Assembly: GCA_002162685.1 (NCBI GenBank)
Contig: MAAQ01000020.1
Span: 358,764-422,763, forward strand
Source: Flavobacteriales bacterium 33_180_T64
GTDB lineage: Bacteria > Bacteroidota > Bacteroidia > Flavobacteriales > Flavobacteriaceae
Direction: 5' to 3'
Length of the DNA stretch: 64,000 nt
Shown here: positions 32,520 to 41,511 of the stretch, in pieces
Position numbering within the stretch: the stretch's first letter is position 1
Layout of the letters: each line of letters opens with the position of its first letter
Made by a program: the position numbers and the translations under genes
Notes under the pieces: model-generated
Told to the model about the DNA's origin: nothing
The model's database searches: none
Seen by the model: the letters and a program-made list of their open reading frames with translations, nothing else

Positions 32520-33910
32520 TCTTCTATTTCTTTTTCTACTAAATCAATAGCTTGGTTTTCCTTTAACAAAGCTTGATATAACATACTATGAGCTTTTTTT
32601 ACTTTACTGTCGATTCTATCCATAATCGATTTTTCTAATATTGGCACAGGTATATCTTTTAGAAATTCTTGAATGGGCCTACATAGTTTAGTGCCCGTTT
32701 GAGTAGATCTTATTAACCTAAAACCATAATCTGAAGAAAGCCAACAGAAAAGATAACCTGATGGTGTTTTTTCATTCGTTTTCATTCTTATAAATTCACC
32801 AGCAACTAATTGATTTGCTAATTCTTCATTTGCAAATATTGTTCTACAAAACGTTTCCCCTTCACCCAAAGTTCCAACCCCAGCAATTAATACTTCACCG
32901 TACTCAACAAGTCTATCTGATTTTACATATCTCCTAGATAAATTTTTCCCAACTTTTCTAAAATTAAAAATGTCCGATTGATTGAGGAGTTTAATTGCTT
33001 TTTTTGATTGAATTTCTAGTCTCCTAAAAGAACCTGTAGAAAAAAATTGATTCTTATCTAAACAGTCGCCAAGGCTTAGGTATTTATTTTGCTTTACTTC
33101 AGAGGAAAGTTTTTCAATCTTTTCTGAATAGTTAAAAGCATTAATACTTAAGTTAGAAATATCATTGATTGATTTGATAAAAGTCGAAGTTTGTCTATTT
33201 TCACTATGATTTCCAAAATACTCATAGTCGATTGGATCTAATTCTTTTAATCCGACGTTTGACTTCAAATCTTTTAGAGCACTATCTAAAATTAAATTCG
33301 ATTCAACTTTTAAGTTAGTGGATTCAATAATTAAGTTGTGAATTCGATTTCGAAAGTTTTCATCAAATTTAGGAATTAAGGTTTTTTTTATTCCAGGTGC
33401 CTCAATATAACGAACGACAGAACCAGATGCATTTTTGTTTAGCTGAGAATATCCATATTTAGAAGTTAAAACAGCGTAAACGTAACCATATTGACCCTTG
33501 TCTCTAACATCTACTCTGCAAACGTTATTTGCGTAACAAATGCCATCACTAATTTTATTGACTATTCTGGTATTACCGATAGTACCAAATCCAGTTATTA
33601 AAATCTGGTTCTCTTTGACGAGAGCATTAACTTTATCAGCTTGATTCTTATTTATGTACACATCATTTCCTTCGAATGAATTCGGAACATCACTACTTTG
33701 ACAGTATTGAGTTGATTTATCAGTTTTTTGTGAAAATTGTCTTTTAAAAATAGGAGGGTTCCAAACATCAGCTAAATCAGAAAGAGCATCACAATTATTA
33801 ATATTTTGCTCAAGAATGCTACTATTAATAGCGTCCTCGTTTAAAAAATACCCACTATTTAAACGAGCTTCAGAAGCTATTTTATTTGATTTTATATTTT
33901 TAACAATCAT
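32507..33910 (-). CDS. mad5: Type I-like specificity subunit (MAD5-like)
   Basis: 467 aa with the two-fold layout of HsdS proteins: target recognition half 1 (GDALSDLADVWNPP-like start, IEAPGIKKTLIPKFDENFRNRI end), a helical spacer, target recognition half 2 (YLSLGDCLDKNQFFSTG start; GTKLCRPIQEFLKDIPVPILEKSIMDRIDSKVKKA end), and a C-terminal helix. Each half ends in the usual P-x-L/I-P helix start. It should set the DNA sequence recognised by the adjacent methylase. Two nt after the methylase gene; overlaps the kinase gene by 13 nt. Confidence 0.85.
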   Translation of the reverse strand: MIVKNIKSNKIASEARLNSGYFLNEDAINSSILEQNINNCDALSDLADVWNPPIFKRQFSQKTDKSTQYCQSSDVPNSFEGNDVYINKNQADKVNALVKENQILITGFGTIGNTRIVNKISDGICYANNVCRVDVRDKGQYGYVYAVLTSKYGYSQLNKNASGSVVRYIEAPGIKKTLIPKFDENFRNRIHNLIIESTNLKVESNLILDSALKDLKSNVGLKELDPIDYEYFGNHSENRQTSTFIKSINDISNLSINAFNYSEKIEKLSSEVKQNKYLSLGDCLDKNQFFSTGSFRRLEIQSKKAIKLLNQSDIFNFRKVGKNLSRRYVKSDRLVEYGEVLIAGVGTLGEGETFCRTIFANEELANQLVAGEFIRMKTNEKTPSGYLFCWLSSDYGFRLIRSTQTGTKLCRPIQEFLKDIPVPILEKSIMDRIDSKVKKAHSMLYQALLKENQAIDLVEKEIEEWEK

Positions 33911-33912
33911 AA

Positions 33913-35928
33913 TTACCTATTTAAAAAACGTGAGTACTCAGCAGATATATTAGGTAAGTCATCATCAACTCTCTTTAATTTTTCTTTTCTAATTCTCAAT
34001 GATTTGTCTCCATTTTTCTTTTTTATTAGATACTTGGTTTCGGTATTGAAAATTAGCTCTGCTCCATCTTCATCCCGTAAATAAACGGGATTTCCTCTTC
34101 GATCTTTACCTAGCTTTTCAGCTATAGCCATAAAGACATCATAACTTTCTGAACTTTCTTGAGCTAATTGTCGCTGCTCTTCATCTTTTTTCTGTAAAAA
34201 GAGTAGTGATGCTTGAACTCCTACTTGTGGTAGAAATGCCTCTACAGCTAAATCTACAGATGCTAAAATTTTAAATCGATCTAAGATCCATTCTCTTACG
34301 GACTGCATATTTGGATTTCCTAGAATACCATCTGGCAGTACCACCGCCATTTTACCGCCATCTTTTAAAAAATCATAACAAGCTTCGATGAATAAAACTT
34401 CTGGTGCAGTACTAAATTTGCTTAAATGATAACGAGATGCAATTTCGGTTTCCACTTTAACTTTTGCGCCAAAAGGCGGATTGGTAAAAATCATATCAAA
34501 CTTGCCACGTGCATCCGTACCATAAGCATTTTCAATATCCTGCATTTCGCGTAAGCTGTTGTCAATAGCATTATTAATTTTCTCAATCTCGGAAGGATGT
34601 TCCCAGAGAGGATACTCTAGAGAGTTGACGTGAAAAATATTAGCGTGACCATCACCACCCATTACCATATTCATACGGGCAGCTTTTTTAAGGTCAGGAT
34701 CAAAATCGAAACCAAAAATGCTCCGTTCAGCATAGGTACGTACAAGTTCATTTACCTCTGGCGAATTATATTTTTCTTCTAAAAAAGGCCCTTCTAGATC
34801 TGGAAACATTTCTTTTGCCATTTGTTGGCGTACGTGGTCTAGCACCATTACCAAGAAACCACCAGAACCACAAGCAGGGTCTAGCACACGATGATGTTCT
34901 TTAGGGTCAAGCATTTCTACCATACACTTAACTATGTTACGCGGTGTGAAAAATTGACCTGCTTCTTGTTTTAAAGTATTACTAACAATGGTTTCGTATG
35001 CTAAGCCTTTGACATCTACGGAAGCATCTAAGAAGGAGTACTTAGCCAATTCTCCTGCGATAAAGGCTAAGCCTTTATCGGTTAAATCAATACTTTCGTT
35101 CCCTTGAAATACTTCAGAGAAAATATCGGCATTTTTAAGTTCTTCAAAAAGTCCTTTTATTCTTTTAGCAACAGCCTTTCGACCTTCTTCTGAGTTTTGT
35201 TCTTTAACACCAACCCAAAATTTACGACGATAACTTTCGCCATTAGGCAGCTCCATAAAGCGACGTTTTTCGTCATATAGTTTACAAAATATTAAATTTA
35301 ATAACTGCCAGAATGCATCTTTCTTACGACCTTCATTACCATAAATATAATCGTGAGAGCGTTTAAAAACTTTAACTAAAGAGTCGTTTGCAGGTGTACG
35401 TGTATGTGAACGATCCGCCCTATCTAAATCCGCTAATGTTTCTCCTTCTCCAGGAAAATCTGATAAATCTGTGAATTCATAGTCAAAACCTATATTATCC
35501 TCTTCCTTATGCAGAAAATTATAACTAGATCCATTTGCCCATAATCCAAACTCACAACTTTCTACTGCACCCATTGCATTCTCAAGCGTGGCAGCAAGAC
35601 CTTTCTTTTTGTCTGTAACTTTAACCTTATCATCTTGAACAATAGCGATTCTAATAATAAAATCTTGTTTATGGGGTTTTCCTTTTTCAAAAATAGCTAA
35701 GCTTACTTTTTGTTTTTTTGTTCTGCCAGTTTCAGGATCTTCATATTCAACGGTAAAATCGCGCTCCATATCATCAAGATCAAACCCATATTCTTCATTG
35801 AGCATTAATAGTACTGACTGTAGATTAGATTCTTGAGCTTTTATCTTCTTGACTTCTCCTGAGAGAATACAAACCAGCTCATTATCTTCTAATACTATTT
35901 CTTCTTTACTTTTTATATCTGTAGACAT
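33913..35928 (-). CDS. mad2: N6-adenine DNA methyltransferase, type I-like (MAD2-like)
   Basis: 671 aa. Motif I DPACGSGGFLV (about 350-360) and motif IV NPPFG (about 484-488) identify an HsdM-type adenine methyltransferase; the HsdM helical N-domain precedes it (FWQLLNLIFCKLYDE ... GQFFTPRNIVKCMVEMLDP). The first 120 residues form an extra domain resembling the N-terminal part of type I restriction subunits, without an obvious intact nuclease motif. It should methylate sites chosen by the specificity subunit to mark self DNA. There is no HsdR helicase-nuclease gene in the operon, so attack must depend on the kinase and ATPase proteins. Confidence 0.88.
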   Translation of the reverse strand: MSTDIKSKEEIVLEDNELVCILSGEVKKIKAQESNLQSVLLMLNEEYGFDLDDMERDFTVEYEDPETGRTKKQKVSLAIFEKGKPHKQDFIIRIAIVQDDKVKVTDKKKGLAATLENAMGAVESCEFGLWANGSSYNFLHKEEDNIGFDYEFTDLSDFPGEGETLADLDRADRSHTRTPANDSLVKVFKRSHDYIYGNEGRKKDAFWQLLNLIFCKLYDEKRRFMELPNGESYRRKFWVGVKEQNSEEGRKAVAKRIKGLFEELKNADIFSEVFQGNESIDLTDKGLAFIAGELAKYSFLDASVDVKGLAYETIVSNTLKQEAGQFFTPRNIVKCMVEMLDPKEHHRVLDPACGSGGFLVMVLDHVRQQMAKEMFPDLEGPFLEEKYNSPEVNELVRTYAERSIFGFDFDPDLKKAARMNMVMGGDGHANIFHVNSLEYPLWEHPSEIEKINNAIDNSLREMQDIENAYGTDARGKFDMIFTNPPFGAKVKVETEIASRYHLSKFSTAPEVLFIEACYDFLKDGGKMAVVLPDGILGNPNMQSVREWILDRFKILASVDLAVEAFLPQVGVQASLLFLQKKDEEQRQLAQESSESYDVFMAIAEKLGKDRRGNPVYLRDEDGAELIFNTETKYLIKKKNGDKSLRIRKEKLKRVDDDLPNISAEYSRFLNR

Positions 35929-35945
35929 TCTATTTAATAGTTCGT

Positions 35946-36788
35946 TTAGTTAAGTTGGTTTATTATGTTTTGAAGGCTTTTTAAAGCTTCTTCGTAAGAG
36001 ATGGTTTTGTGTGTTTCGATAATTTGATTTATTAAAATACTGTGCTCTTTCATCTCTAAAGTTTCTATTAAGGTTTGCTTTACCGTTTCCAAATCTTTAG
36101 GATATCCTTTTAAAATTTCTAATATGTCAATTCCAAGTAATAAGGCTCCGCCAGTAAGTATGGTTTGATCATCAGAATAAACCAATTCATAGTGTTGTTC
36201 TGCCGCACGTTGGTCATTGATAGACAAATAATTTTCTAGTATGAAGCCAATGTCATCTGAATCTTTGTTGTTTTTGTGATGGCGATCTTTCCAAGCCATT
36301 ATTTTTAATAAAAAAATACCACTTAAGGAGGCAATTTTAATTTCAATTTCTTCGTCAACAAGCACTTTTAGTGATGCTTCTTCAGCGGCATCAAAACCTA
36401 AAACAGACATTGCAAAACTCTCATCTGGCGGCCAGAATATTTTGCTGTCTTGTTTCATTATATCTCCAAAAGGAACAATGTCTAATTGGAATTTATCTTT
36501 ATATAAAAACCGCTGCTTTTGATCCTTATCCTTGGTAAAATTCTCAAGACTAATTATTTCTTTTTCGAATTTTTGCCATTGCTCCCAATCATTAACGGTT
36601 ATTGCGATGTCTAGATCGTGTGTTAAGCGACCAGATTTTTCGTTATGTAACTCCATTACTATATCTCTGGCAGTAGCTCCAATTACAAAAAAGGAAATAC
36701 CTGCTTGTTCAAAATATTCAGTTAGCTCTAATAGAATTGGCTTCAATAGAGGATGTGTGAATTTTTCACTAGATATAATTAAGCTCAT
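35946..36788 (-). CDS. AbiEii-like nucleotidyltransferase
   Basis: 280 aa. Nucleotidyltransferase fold: FFVIGATARDIVMELH (about 35-50), HDLDIAITV (about 58-66) with the D-x-D metal pair, and a third Asp in FQLDIVPFGD (about 100). The C-terminal part is helical, as in AbiEii/MenT toxins, which transfer nucleotides to tRNA or other acceptors. Its start overlaps the end of the AbiEi-like gene by 20 nt, the usual antitoxin-toxin order. It is the second gene of the defence operon. Whether it acts as a toxin or as a modifier of other operon products is open. Confidence 0.8.
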   Translation of the reverse strand: MSLIISSEKFTHPLLKPILLELTEYFEQAGISFFVIGATARDIVMELHNEKSGRLTHDLDIAITVNDWEQWQKFEKEIISLENFTKDKDQKQRFLYKDKFQLDIVPFGDIMKQDSKIFWPPDESFAMSVLGFDAAEEASLKVLVDEEIEIKIASLSGIFLLKIMAWKDRHHKNNKDSDDIGFILENYLSINDQRAAEQHYELVYSDDQTILTGGALLLGIDILEILKGYPKDLETVKQTLIETLEMKEHSILINQIIETHKTISYEEALKSLQNIINQLN

Positions 36789-37770
36789 TCTTTAGTATTT
36801 GTTTTGCTGTTTCAATATTTCTACCAAAACCGCTGTTAATTAAATCTGCATATATTAAAAGTGCTGGAGCTGTTTTTTTGTTTTCAGAATTGTTATTCCA
36901 AAACTTTTGTAATATTTCTACGTCACCATTTTCACTAGGTACTAGTTTTAGAGATTTAGCTACTTCAGATAAATCTAGATTAGTAAAGAGTGTAAATTTT
37001 TCTGGTCTTAAATTTTCAGTAAGTATTGCTGCTCCTGGTTCTCCTCCCCATAAAACATAACCATCGTTAATATGTGTATCTATATTTTTCCATTGCTGTT
37101 GAAAATCGTTGCCTAAGAATCTCATTTTTTTTCTCATTATACGAGGCCTTAACACTGCGTTGTAGTCAACTATCCAACGTTCTAGTAGCTCATTTTTATT
37201 TTTAAGAACACGTTTGTCGCTAGTTTTTAGTAGATAATTTAAATCTTCTAATTCTGCCATTACATTGCTTACAGAACCAATTGAAACGTCTGCTTTTTCT
37301 GCTATTTTTCGATAAGAATCTTGCAGATGTTCAGGTTTATATAATAGTTGGAATAGGATTTTTAATCCTGCTTCTTGAAAAGCACGAGATTGGTTTGTTT
37401 TTTCTTTCTTGGCTTTCTTTTGCCCTTCTATAAAAATTACTAAATCATTAAATTTTATATAGGCGTTGCCTGCAATATCTATATAGTTAATATCACGATT
37501 TTTGAATTCTTCTGCAGCCGTTTTAGAAATATACTCAGCGATTAAAATAATAGGTCTATTATTATTCTGTTTCATCTCTTCTAATTGAGATAGTACTAAG
37601 CCTTGGTTAGAAGTTCTAACAGCTGATTTTGCCTCTACGATAAATTGCTCGTTCTTGATGCGTAAGAGTGCATCATAGTTCTGTCTACTACTATCTATGT
37701 CAATAGGAATATTAGTTAGCTGTTCTAGCTTAGAAGTAGCTTCGTATATGAAGTCATTGTTACGATACAT
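36769..37770 (-). CDS. AbiEi-like winged-helix regulator/antitoxin
   Basis: 333 aa, first gene of the defence operon. The N-terminal part (about 20-115) has a nuclease-like fold signature (NYDALLRIKNEQFIVEAKSAV, i.e. D...E-x-K) and NYIDIAGNAYIKF, seen in AbiEi-type proteins. A winged helix follows (SYRKIAEKADVSIGSVSNVMAELEDLNYLL, about 151-180). The remaining half (YVLWGGEPGAAILTENLRPEKFTLFT) is the AbiEi C-terminal domain. It should neutralise the overlapping nucleotidyltransferase and repress its own promoter, whose -7 box lies inside a symmetric TGTTCA array (37781-37833). It may stand in for the HTH protein of typical MADS loci. Confidence 0.8.
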   Translation of the reverse strand: MYRNNDFIYEATSKLEQLTNIPIDIDSSRQNYDALLRIKNEQFIVEAKSAVRTSNQGLVLSQLEEMKQNNNRPIILIAEYISKTAAEEFKNRDINYIDIAGNAYIKFNDLVIFIEGQKKAKKEKTNQSRAFQEAGLKILFQLLYKPEHLQDSYRKIAEKADVSIGSVSNVMAELEDLNYLLKTSDKRVLKNKNELLERWIVDYNAVLRPRIMRKKMRFLGNDFQQQWKNIDTHINDGYVLWGGEPGAAILTENLRPEKFTLFTNLDLSEVAKSLKLVPSENGDVEILQKFWNNNSENKKTAPALLIYADLINSGFGRNIETAKQILKNELNYI

Positions 37771-37780
37771 AAGATCAAGT

Positions 37781-37848
37781 GTTCATTATTTTGGCTTGTT
37801 CAGTGACAATGAACATTCAAATATAGTGAACATATTGAAATATGCAAG
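37781..37848 (-). promoter_or_regulatory. Defence-operon promoter with nested operator
   Basis: Four half-sites: TGTTCA at 37781-37786 and 37798-37803, TGAACA at 37811-37816 and 37828-37833. Inner and outer pairs share exactly the same centre (37807). On the minus strand a promoter fits: -33-like TTGC (37845-37848), 18-nt spacer, -7 box TATATTTG (37819-37826), which lies between the last two half-sites. The AbiEi-like start codon is about 50 nt downstream. Binding of a dimer or tetramer would block the -7 box. Confidence 0.7.
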
Positions 37849-37882
37849 ATATTATTAGAAAAAAATGATTTTGAAGCTTAAT

Positions 37883-38245
37883 TTAAAAAGACCCTTTTTC
37901 CCTAGGACCTTTATTAGTGACTTTCCATTGGTCATTCTCTTTAACCAGTTTAAAAATGCCCGTGTTTCCATCGTAGGACGTTTTGTATCTTACCCAGGCA
38001 ATTTCCCCATCAATGGCTTCATCTAAAATTTCTACTTCGATTTCTTTATCGGAATCTGGCAGCATATTTTGTACCGTAATTAAACTAGCATATCCTTCTG
38101 AAGTGGTGTATTTTTTCAGAGCTGATTCATCTTTTGAGAAAAAGCTTTTTGCAACAATTTCTGCGGTTTCTGTATGGGACAAATTATCATTTCCTGAACA
38201 GGAAATGAATAAAAGTACGAGTGAGCAAATGATTAATCTTTTCAT
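37883..38245 (-). CDS. Small NTF2-like lipoprotein of the transfer operon
   Basis: 120 aa with a lipoprotein signal (LVLLFISCSGN, Cys16). The mature part looks like DUF4878, a small NTF2-like domain: TAEIVAKSFFSKDESALKKYTTSEGYAS, then AIDGEIAWVRYKTSYDGNTGIFKLVKENDQWKVTNKG. It is the last gene of the tra operon, 7 nt after traN. It could play the part of a VirB7-like lipoprotein or an exclusion factor; the sequence does not decide. Confidence 0.65.
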   Translation of the reverse strand: MKRLIICSLVLLFISCSGNDNLSHTETAEIVAKSFFSKDESALKKYTTSEGYASLITVQNMLPDSDKEIEVEILDEAIDGEIAWVRYKTSYDGNTGIFKLVKENDQWKVTNKGPREKGSF

Positions 38246-38252
38246 AATATTA

Positions 38253-39083
38253 TTAATTTGGGTTATTGATATATCTGTGTGATATTTTTAATTCAATATT
38301 GCGTTCGCCATCTTTCTCGTTCAATTCTAAAATTGTCCTACGGTCATTGGATAATGAAAATTTGGGCAGCACATAAACGAATTGTATCATTTTACCCTCT
38401 GCAATTTTTGACGGTAGATTGTGCTTGTAAATAGGTTCTTGATACAAACTCTGTAAAGATTTCTTTTTCCCTTTTTGTCGAGTTTCAATTGAAAGGTTCA
38501 AGAAATTCAAATCGTAATCCAACGTAGAATTATTCTCAATCTGGATAACGAAGTAGAGTTCTTCTTTATCAAAAACAATATTCTTAACACTCAAAACAAT
38601 GCCTTCGTTTCGCTTCTTAATTCGACCTATACGCTGGTTTCTGTTAAGAAGATAAGAGCAGAATTTGTGATAATAATACGTTCTGTTATCTATACTTTTT
38701 TCAGAAGTTTCAGCCTGAATCGAATCGATTACTATTGGCTTTTCATTCCCAATACTATTTGACAATGGGATGAAATAATTGAGCTTTGACAGCTGCTTTT
38801 TATATCTTACAATATATGAAAAAATTGAACCATTTCTGTTGACTACCAGTAGATTGCTTTCCTTCCCAGGCTTTGCCTGAAGAAGTCCAAAATATTGTCC
38901 TTTTTCTCGATTGTAGGTAAATACAAAATTATCCGAACCGGTTATACCTTGTCGTATGGGTTCTGGAAAAAATAGGGCTACGTTTTTGGTGTCGTTTGCA
39001 TAAATGGTATCGAGGACTGTGTTTGTTTGTGCTTTTACAAAAGCAGAAATAAACACAATCAATATTAGGATTATTGTTCTCAT
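38253..39083 (-). CDS. traN: Conjugative transposon protein TraN (VirB9-like)
   Basis: 276 aa with a cleavable signal peptide (ILIVFISAFVKAQ). DUF4138-like: NTVLDTIYANDTKNVALFFPEPIRQGI ... GQYFGLLQAKPGKESNLLVVNRNGSIFSYIVRY, then a C-terminal beta-rich domain. Corresponds to the periplasmic/outer-membrane VirB9 position of the secretion channel. It overlaps the traM gene by 4 nt, and its product is expected to contact TraM. Confidence 0.85.
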   Translation of the reverse strand: MRTIILILIVFISAFVKAQTNTVLDTIYANDTKNVALFFPEPIRQGITGSDNFVFTYNREKGQYFGLLQAKPGKESNLLVVNRNGSIFSYIVRYKKQLSKLNYFIPLSNSIGNEKPIVIDSIQAETSEKSIDNRTYYYHKFCSYLLNRNQRIGRIKKRNEGIVLSVKNIVFDKEELYFVIQIENNSTLDYDLNFLNLSIETRQKGKKKSLQSLYQEPIYKHNLPSKIAEGKMIQFVYVLPKFSLSNDRRTILELNEKDGERNIELKISHRYINNPN

Positions 39084-40009
39084 AATTTTGGTTTTAGGAT
39101 TAATCTGTAATTGTTCAGTACGGTTACTTTTATCCTTCGGTTAGAACGCCGAAATACTTGTGTAAGTCCGCCTACTTGTGGAACACTAGGAATATTGATA
39201 TCACCAATGACATCATCCAGCACTTCTCTGGTTGCTTCCGCTCTAAAGTTATTCTCTACATAAATGCCTTCGCTTCCATCTTGCAAATCAAATGCTTTGA
39301 GTTTTGTAGGATGATGATTGATATTTTCGATTTCAATCAAAGCACGATTGGACTGAAAACTAATAAACCCAAAAACTGGCGTATTCTTTGGCATCAGCTT
39401 ACCATTGATAGTTGCCGATTTAGTGAGACGCATTCTTAATCTCGTATTTGCCATTACGATTTGGTCGCCATCGACAATGACATAGATACTTTCATCTGTA
39501 TTGCCAATAATCGAAACGGCATTAGGTTTAGGCGAGGCGGCAAAGAACAATTGATGTTCCAGACCCAATTCTTTCGCTTCAATTTTTTGTTCTCTCTTGA
39601 TATCGGCTGAATCAACTTGTTGCGTATTTTTTTGAACGACTTTCTTTTGTCCAAAGTTTTGATATCGCTTTTCAGAATATTGAATCTTACCAGCCCCGTA
39701 AATACTATCTACAATACGTTTCTTTTCGCGTTCCGGAAGGTCTGGGTCATAAAAGCCCAAGGAATCAATCAGTTTTTCGTCATAGATACTGGGTGCATTA
39801 TTTTCGCGCACTTCCTTTAAATCATTGATGGCATCCAGTTTAGAATCATACACTTTTTGGTTTTCCTCTAAATCGGGAACTAAGGTCTGTTCAAGATTTT
39901 CATTCTCACTTTTATCATCGCCCATAACCATTACAGAATAGGAAATCAGGAATATAAAAATCACAACCAACACTGCTGCAAAGACTATTTTATTTTTTTC
40001 TACTTTCAT
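39080..40009 (-). CDS. traM: Conjugative transposon protein TraM (VirB10-like)
   Basis: 309 aa. Single membrane helix (about 10-28), then a charged, Pro-poor periplasmic linker and the TraM C-terminal domain with IKAxLRMRLTKSATINGKLMP-type strands and SVPQVGGLTQVFRRSNRRIKVTVLNNYRLIL at the end. It spans the periplasm as the core-complex scaffold (VirB10 role). Overlaps traN by 4 nt. Confidence 0.85.
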   Translation of the reverse strand: MKVEKNKIVFAAVLVVIFIFLISYSVMVMGDDKSENENLEQTLVPDLEENQKVYDSKLDAINDLKEVRENNAPSIYDEKLIDSLGFYDPDLPEREKKRIVDSIYGAGKIQYSEKRYQNFGQKKVVQKNTQQVDSADIKREQKIEAKELGLEHQLFFAASPKPNAVSIIGNTDESIYVIVDGDQIVMANTRLRMRLTKSATINGKLMPKNTPVFGFISFQSNRALIEIENINHHPTKLKAFDLQDGSEGIYVENNFRAEATREVLDDVIGDINIPSVPQVGGLTQVFRRSNRRIKVTVLNNYRLILKPKL

Positions 40010-40040
40010 AATCGTGGTTTTTTAAATGCCGATTATCGGC

Positions 40041-40661
40041 TCAATTTTCATCGTTTAATTTTTTTAAGGTGTTCTCGAAATAGTTTGTAATCAACAATCC
40101 GTGCGGATTGTTTGGAAAATTTCTATCAACTGGAATTAAGTTTCCACTAGAAACAAGTTCGTAAGTGTCTATTATTGAACCTCTATTTATTTCAAAGACG
40201 GTAACAGCCCTAAAAACATACGTTCCGTTTTGTTCTTCGATTTGTGAGTCTATGCTTATCACTTTCTGAACTAGTGAGTATTGTAGCAATCGGTTATAGA
40301 CACCATCCGCCTTTTTCTGACGGTAAAGATTATCCACAGAACTATTGCCCAACCAAAGTGCCTTTTCCAGATTACGTTCATAATTACTGGCATCGATGTT
40401 ATAGAAGTACTTATGGAACAGGTCTAAATGCGCCAAAGCTTCAACCTTAAAATTTTCCTTTTGGGTAACGAGTTTCAGCGGAATAATGCTGCCATCGGTA
40501 TTAATGGCAAAGGCACTATTGAGTGCTTTTTTATTCGTTTTAAAAGCCATCCAAAGTGAAAAGGTGCTGGATAGCATTGCAAAAATGACAACTGCTAACA
40601 CGATAAACCTGTTCAATTTTAAGACTGCGTAGATATTTTTGTAAGGTGTTTTCATTTTCAT
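40041..40661 (-). CDS. traK: Conjugative transposon protein TraK (VirB8-like)
   Basis: 206 aa. One N-terminal membrane helix (about 15-35), followed by the NTF2-like VirB8 fold: VEALAHLDLFHKYFYNIDASNYERNLEKALWLGNSSVDNLYRQKKADG is the typical TraK segment. Assembly factor of the inner-membrane part of the type IV secretion system. 5 nt after traJ. Confidence 0.88.
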   Translation of the reverse strand: MKMKTPYKNIYAVLKLNRFIVLAVVIFAMLSSTFSLWMAFKTNKKALNSAFAINTDGSIIPLKLVTQKENFKVEALAHLDLFHKYFYNIDASNYERNLEKALWLGNSSVDNLYRQKKADGVYNRLLQYSLVQKVISIDSQIEEQNGTYVFRAVTVFEINRGSIIDTYELVSSGNLIPVDRNFPNNPHGLLITNYFENTLKKLNDEN

Positions 40662-40666
40662 TGGAA

Positions 40667-41509
40667 TTAGCTAGTAAACAATCTGAGAGTGAAAGATGTC
40701 GCGCGTTTATATAATTTGAATTTCAGAAAAACAATGAAACCAACTGACCCAAGTTGAACGACTGGCGCAAAAAAGCCTTGACCAACATCTGTCCCAAAAA
40801 GATTTGTCCAAAAATTAGTATTGATTTCAGTATAGAGGGCGTTCACAAATACATTGACCAAAAAGAAGGCTGGCACCAACATATAAACCGCAGCGTACAA
40901 TTTAAAAAATGTATAGGCAAGTGAACGGAATTTTTCAAAAACTGCTAGGCTAATAACCAACGGAAAGAAGGCTTGCATTATCCCCAATAGAAAATAGCGT
41001 TCTGCAAGGAATAGCGGGTAGATGAACAAATCTAAAATCCAAAGAAAAATACTAATGATAAATGCAAATATTTTGAATCCGTATAGTGGTGTTACTAAGG
41101 CCTCGTATAGGAGTGTCATAGCAGCTTGTGCTACTTCGATTATACTCACGTCCTCTTCAATGGGAATGTCCTGCATCTGCAAGGGCAATAAGGCGGGTGC
41201 TGTGCCACGATATTGGGCTTCTATTGAAACCAATATACTATCGAAGAAACCAAGTACTTGTGTCGAAAATATGACTAGAAGCACAATGGCAAAATTCTTT
41301 GTAAGTTCCCCTGGACTCAATCCCCAAGTGTAACCGTCTTTATCCGCAATACCTTCGTTATATTTTTTAAGGATATTGACCAGAAAGAACAATACCGCAA
41401 GCGTTTTCATTCCTGCAATAGTGTATTGCGAGAAACTGCTGTTCTGTATCGTTTGAAACACCGCATCGATGTATTCCAGTCCAATCCCTAAAATTATAGT
41501 TGCGGTCAT
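40667..41509 (-). CDS. traJ: Conjugative transposon protein TraJ (VirB6/TrbL-like)
   Basis: 280 aa with about six hydrophobic segments, e.g. YTIAGMKTLAVLFFLVNILKKYNEG, NFAIVLLVIFSTQVLGFFDSIL, IFAFIISIFLWILDLFIYPLFL and GFIVFLKFKLYK. This is the polytopic inner-membrane channel component. Its stop lies 5 nt before traK and its start 2 nt after the VirB5-like gene. Confidence 0.82.
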   Translation of the reverse strand: MTATIILGIGLEYIDAVFQTIQNSSFSQYTIAGMKTLAVLFFLVNILKKYNEGIADKDGYTWGLSPGELTKNFAIVLLVIFSTQVLGFFDSILVSIEAQYRGTAPALLPLQMQDIPIEEDVSIIEVAQAAMTLLYEALVTPLYGFKIFAFIISIFLWILDLFIYPLFLAERYFLLGIMQAFFPLVISLAVFEKFRSLAYTFFKLYAAVYMLVPAFFLVNVFVNALYTEINTNFWTNLFGTDVGQGFFAPVVQLGSVGFIVFLKFKLYKRATSFTLRLFTS

Positions 41510-41511
41510 TT

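Noticed and set aside
32507..35928. Ordinary type I restriction-modification system
   Set aside because: Methylase and specificity genes are present, but there is no HsdR, and both are locked into an operon with the kinase and ATPase proteins by 2-17 nt gaps and overlaps.
20102..37770. BREX type 2 (Pgl) system
   Set aside because: The PglW-like kinase and a methylase suggest it, but no PglZ alkaline phosphatase-type protein, no PglY/BrxC pattern and an S subunit in place of a single PglX make it a poor fit.
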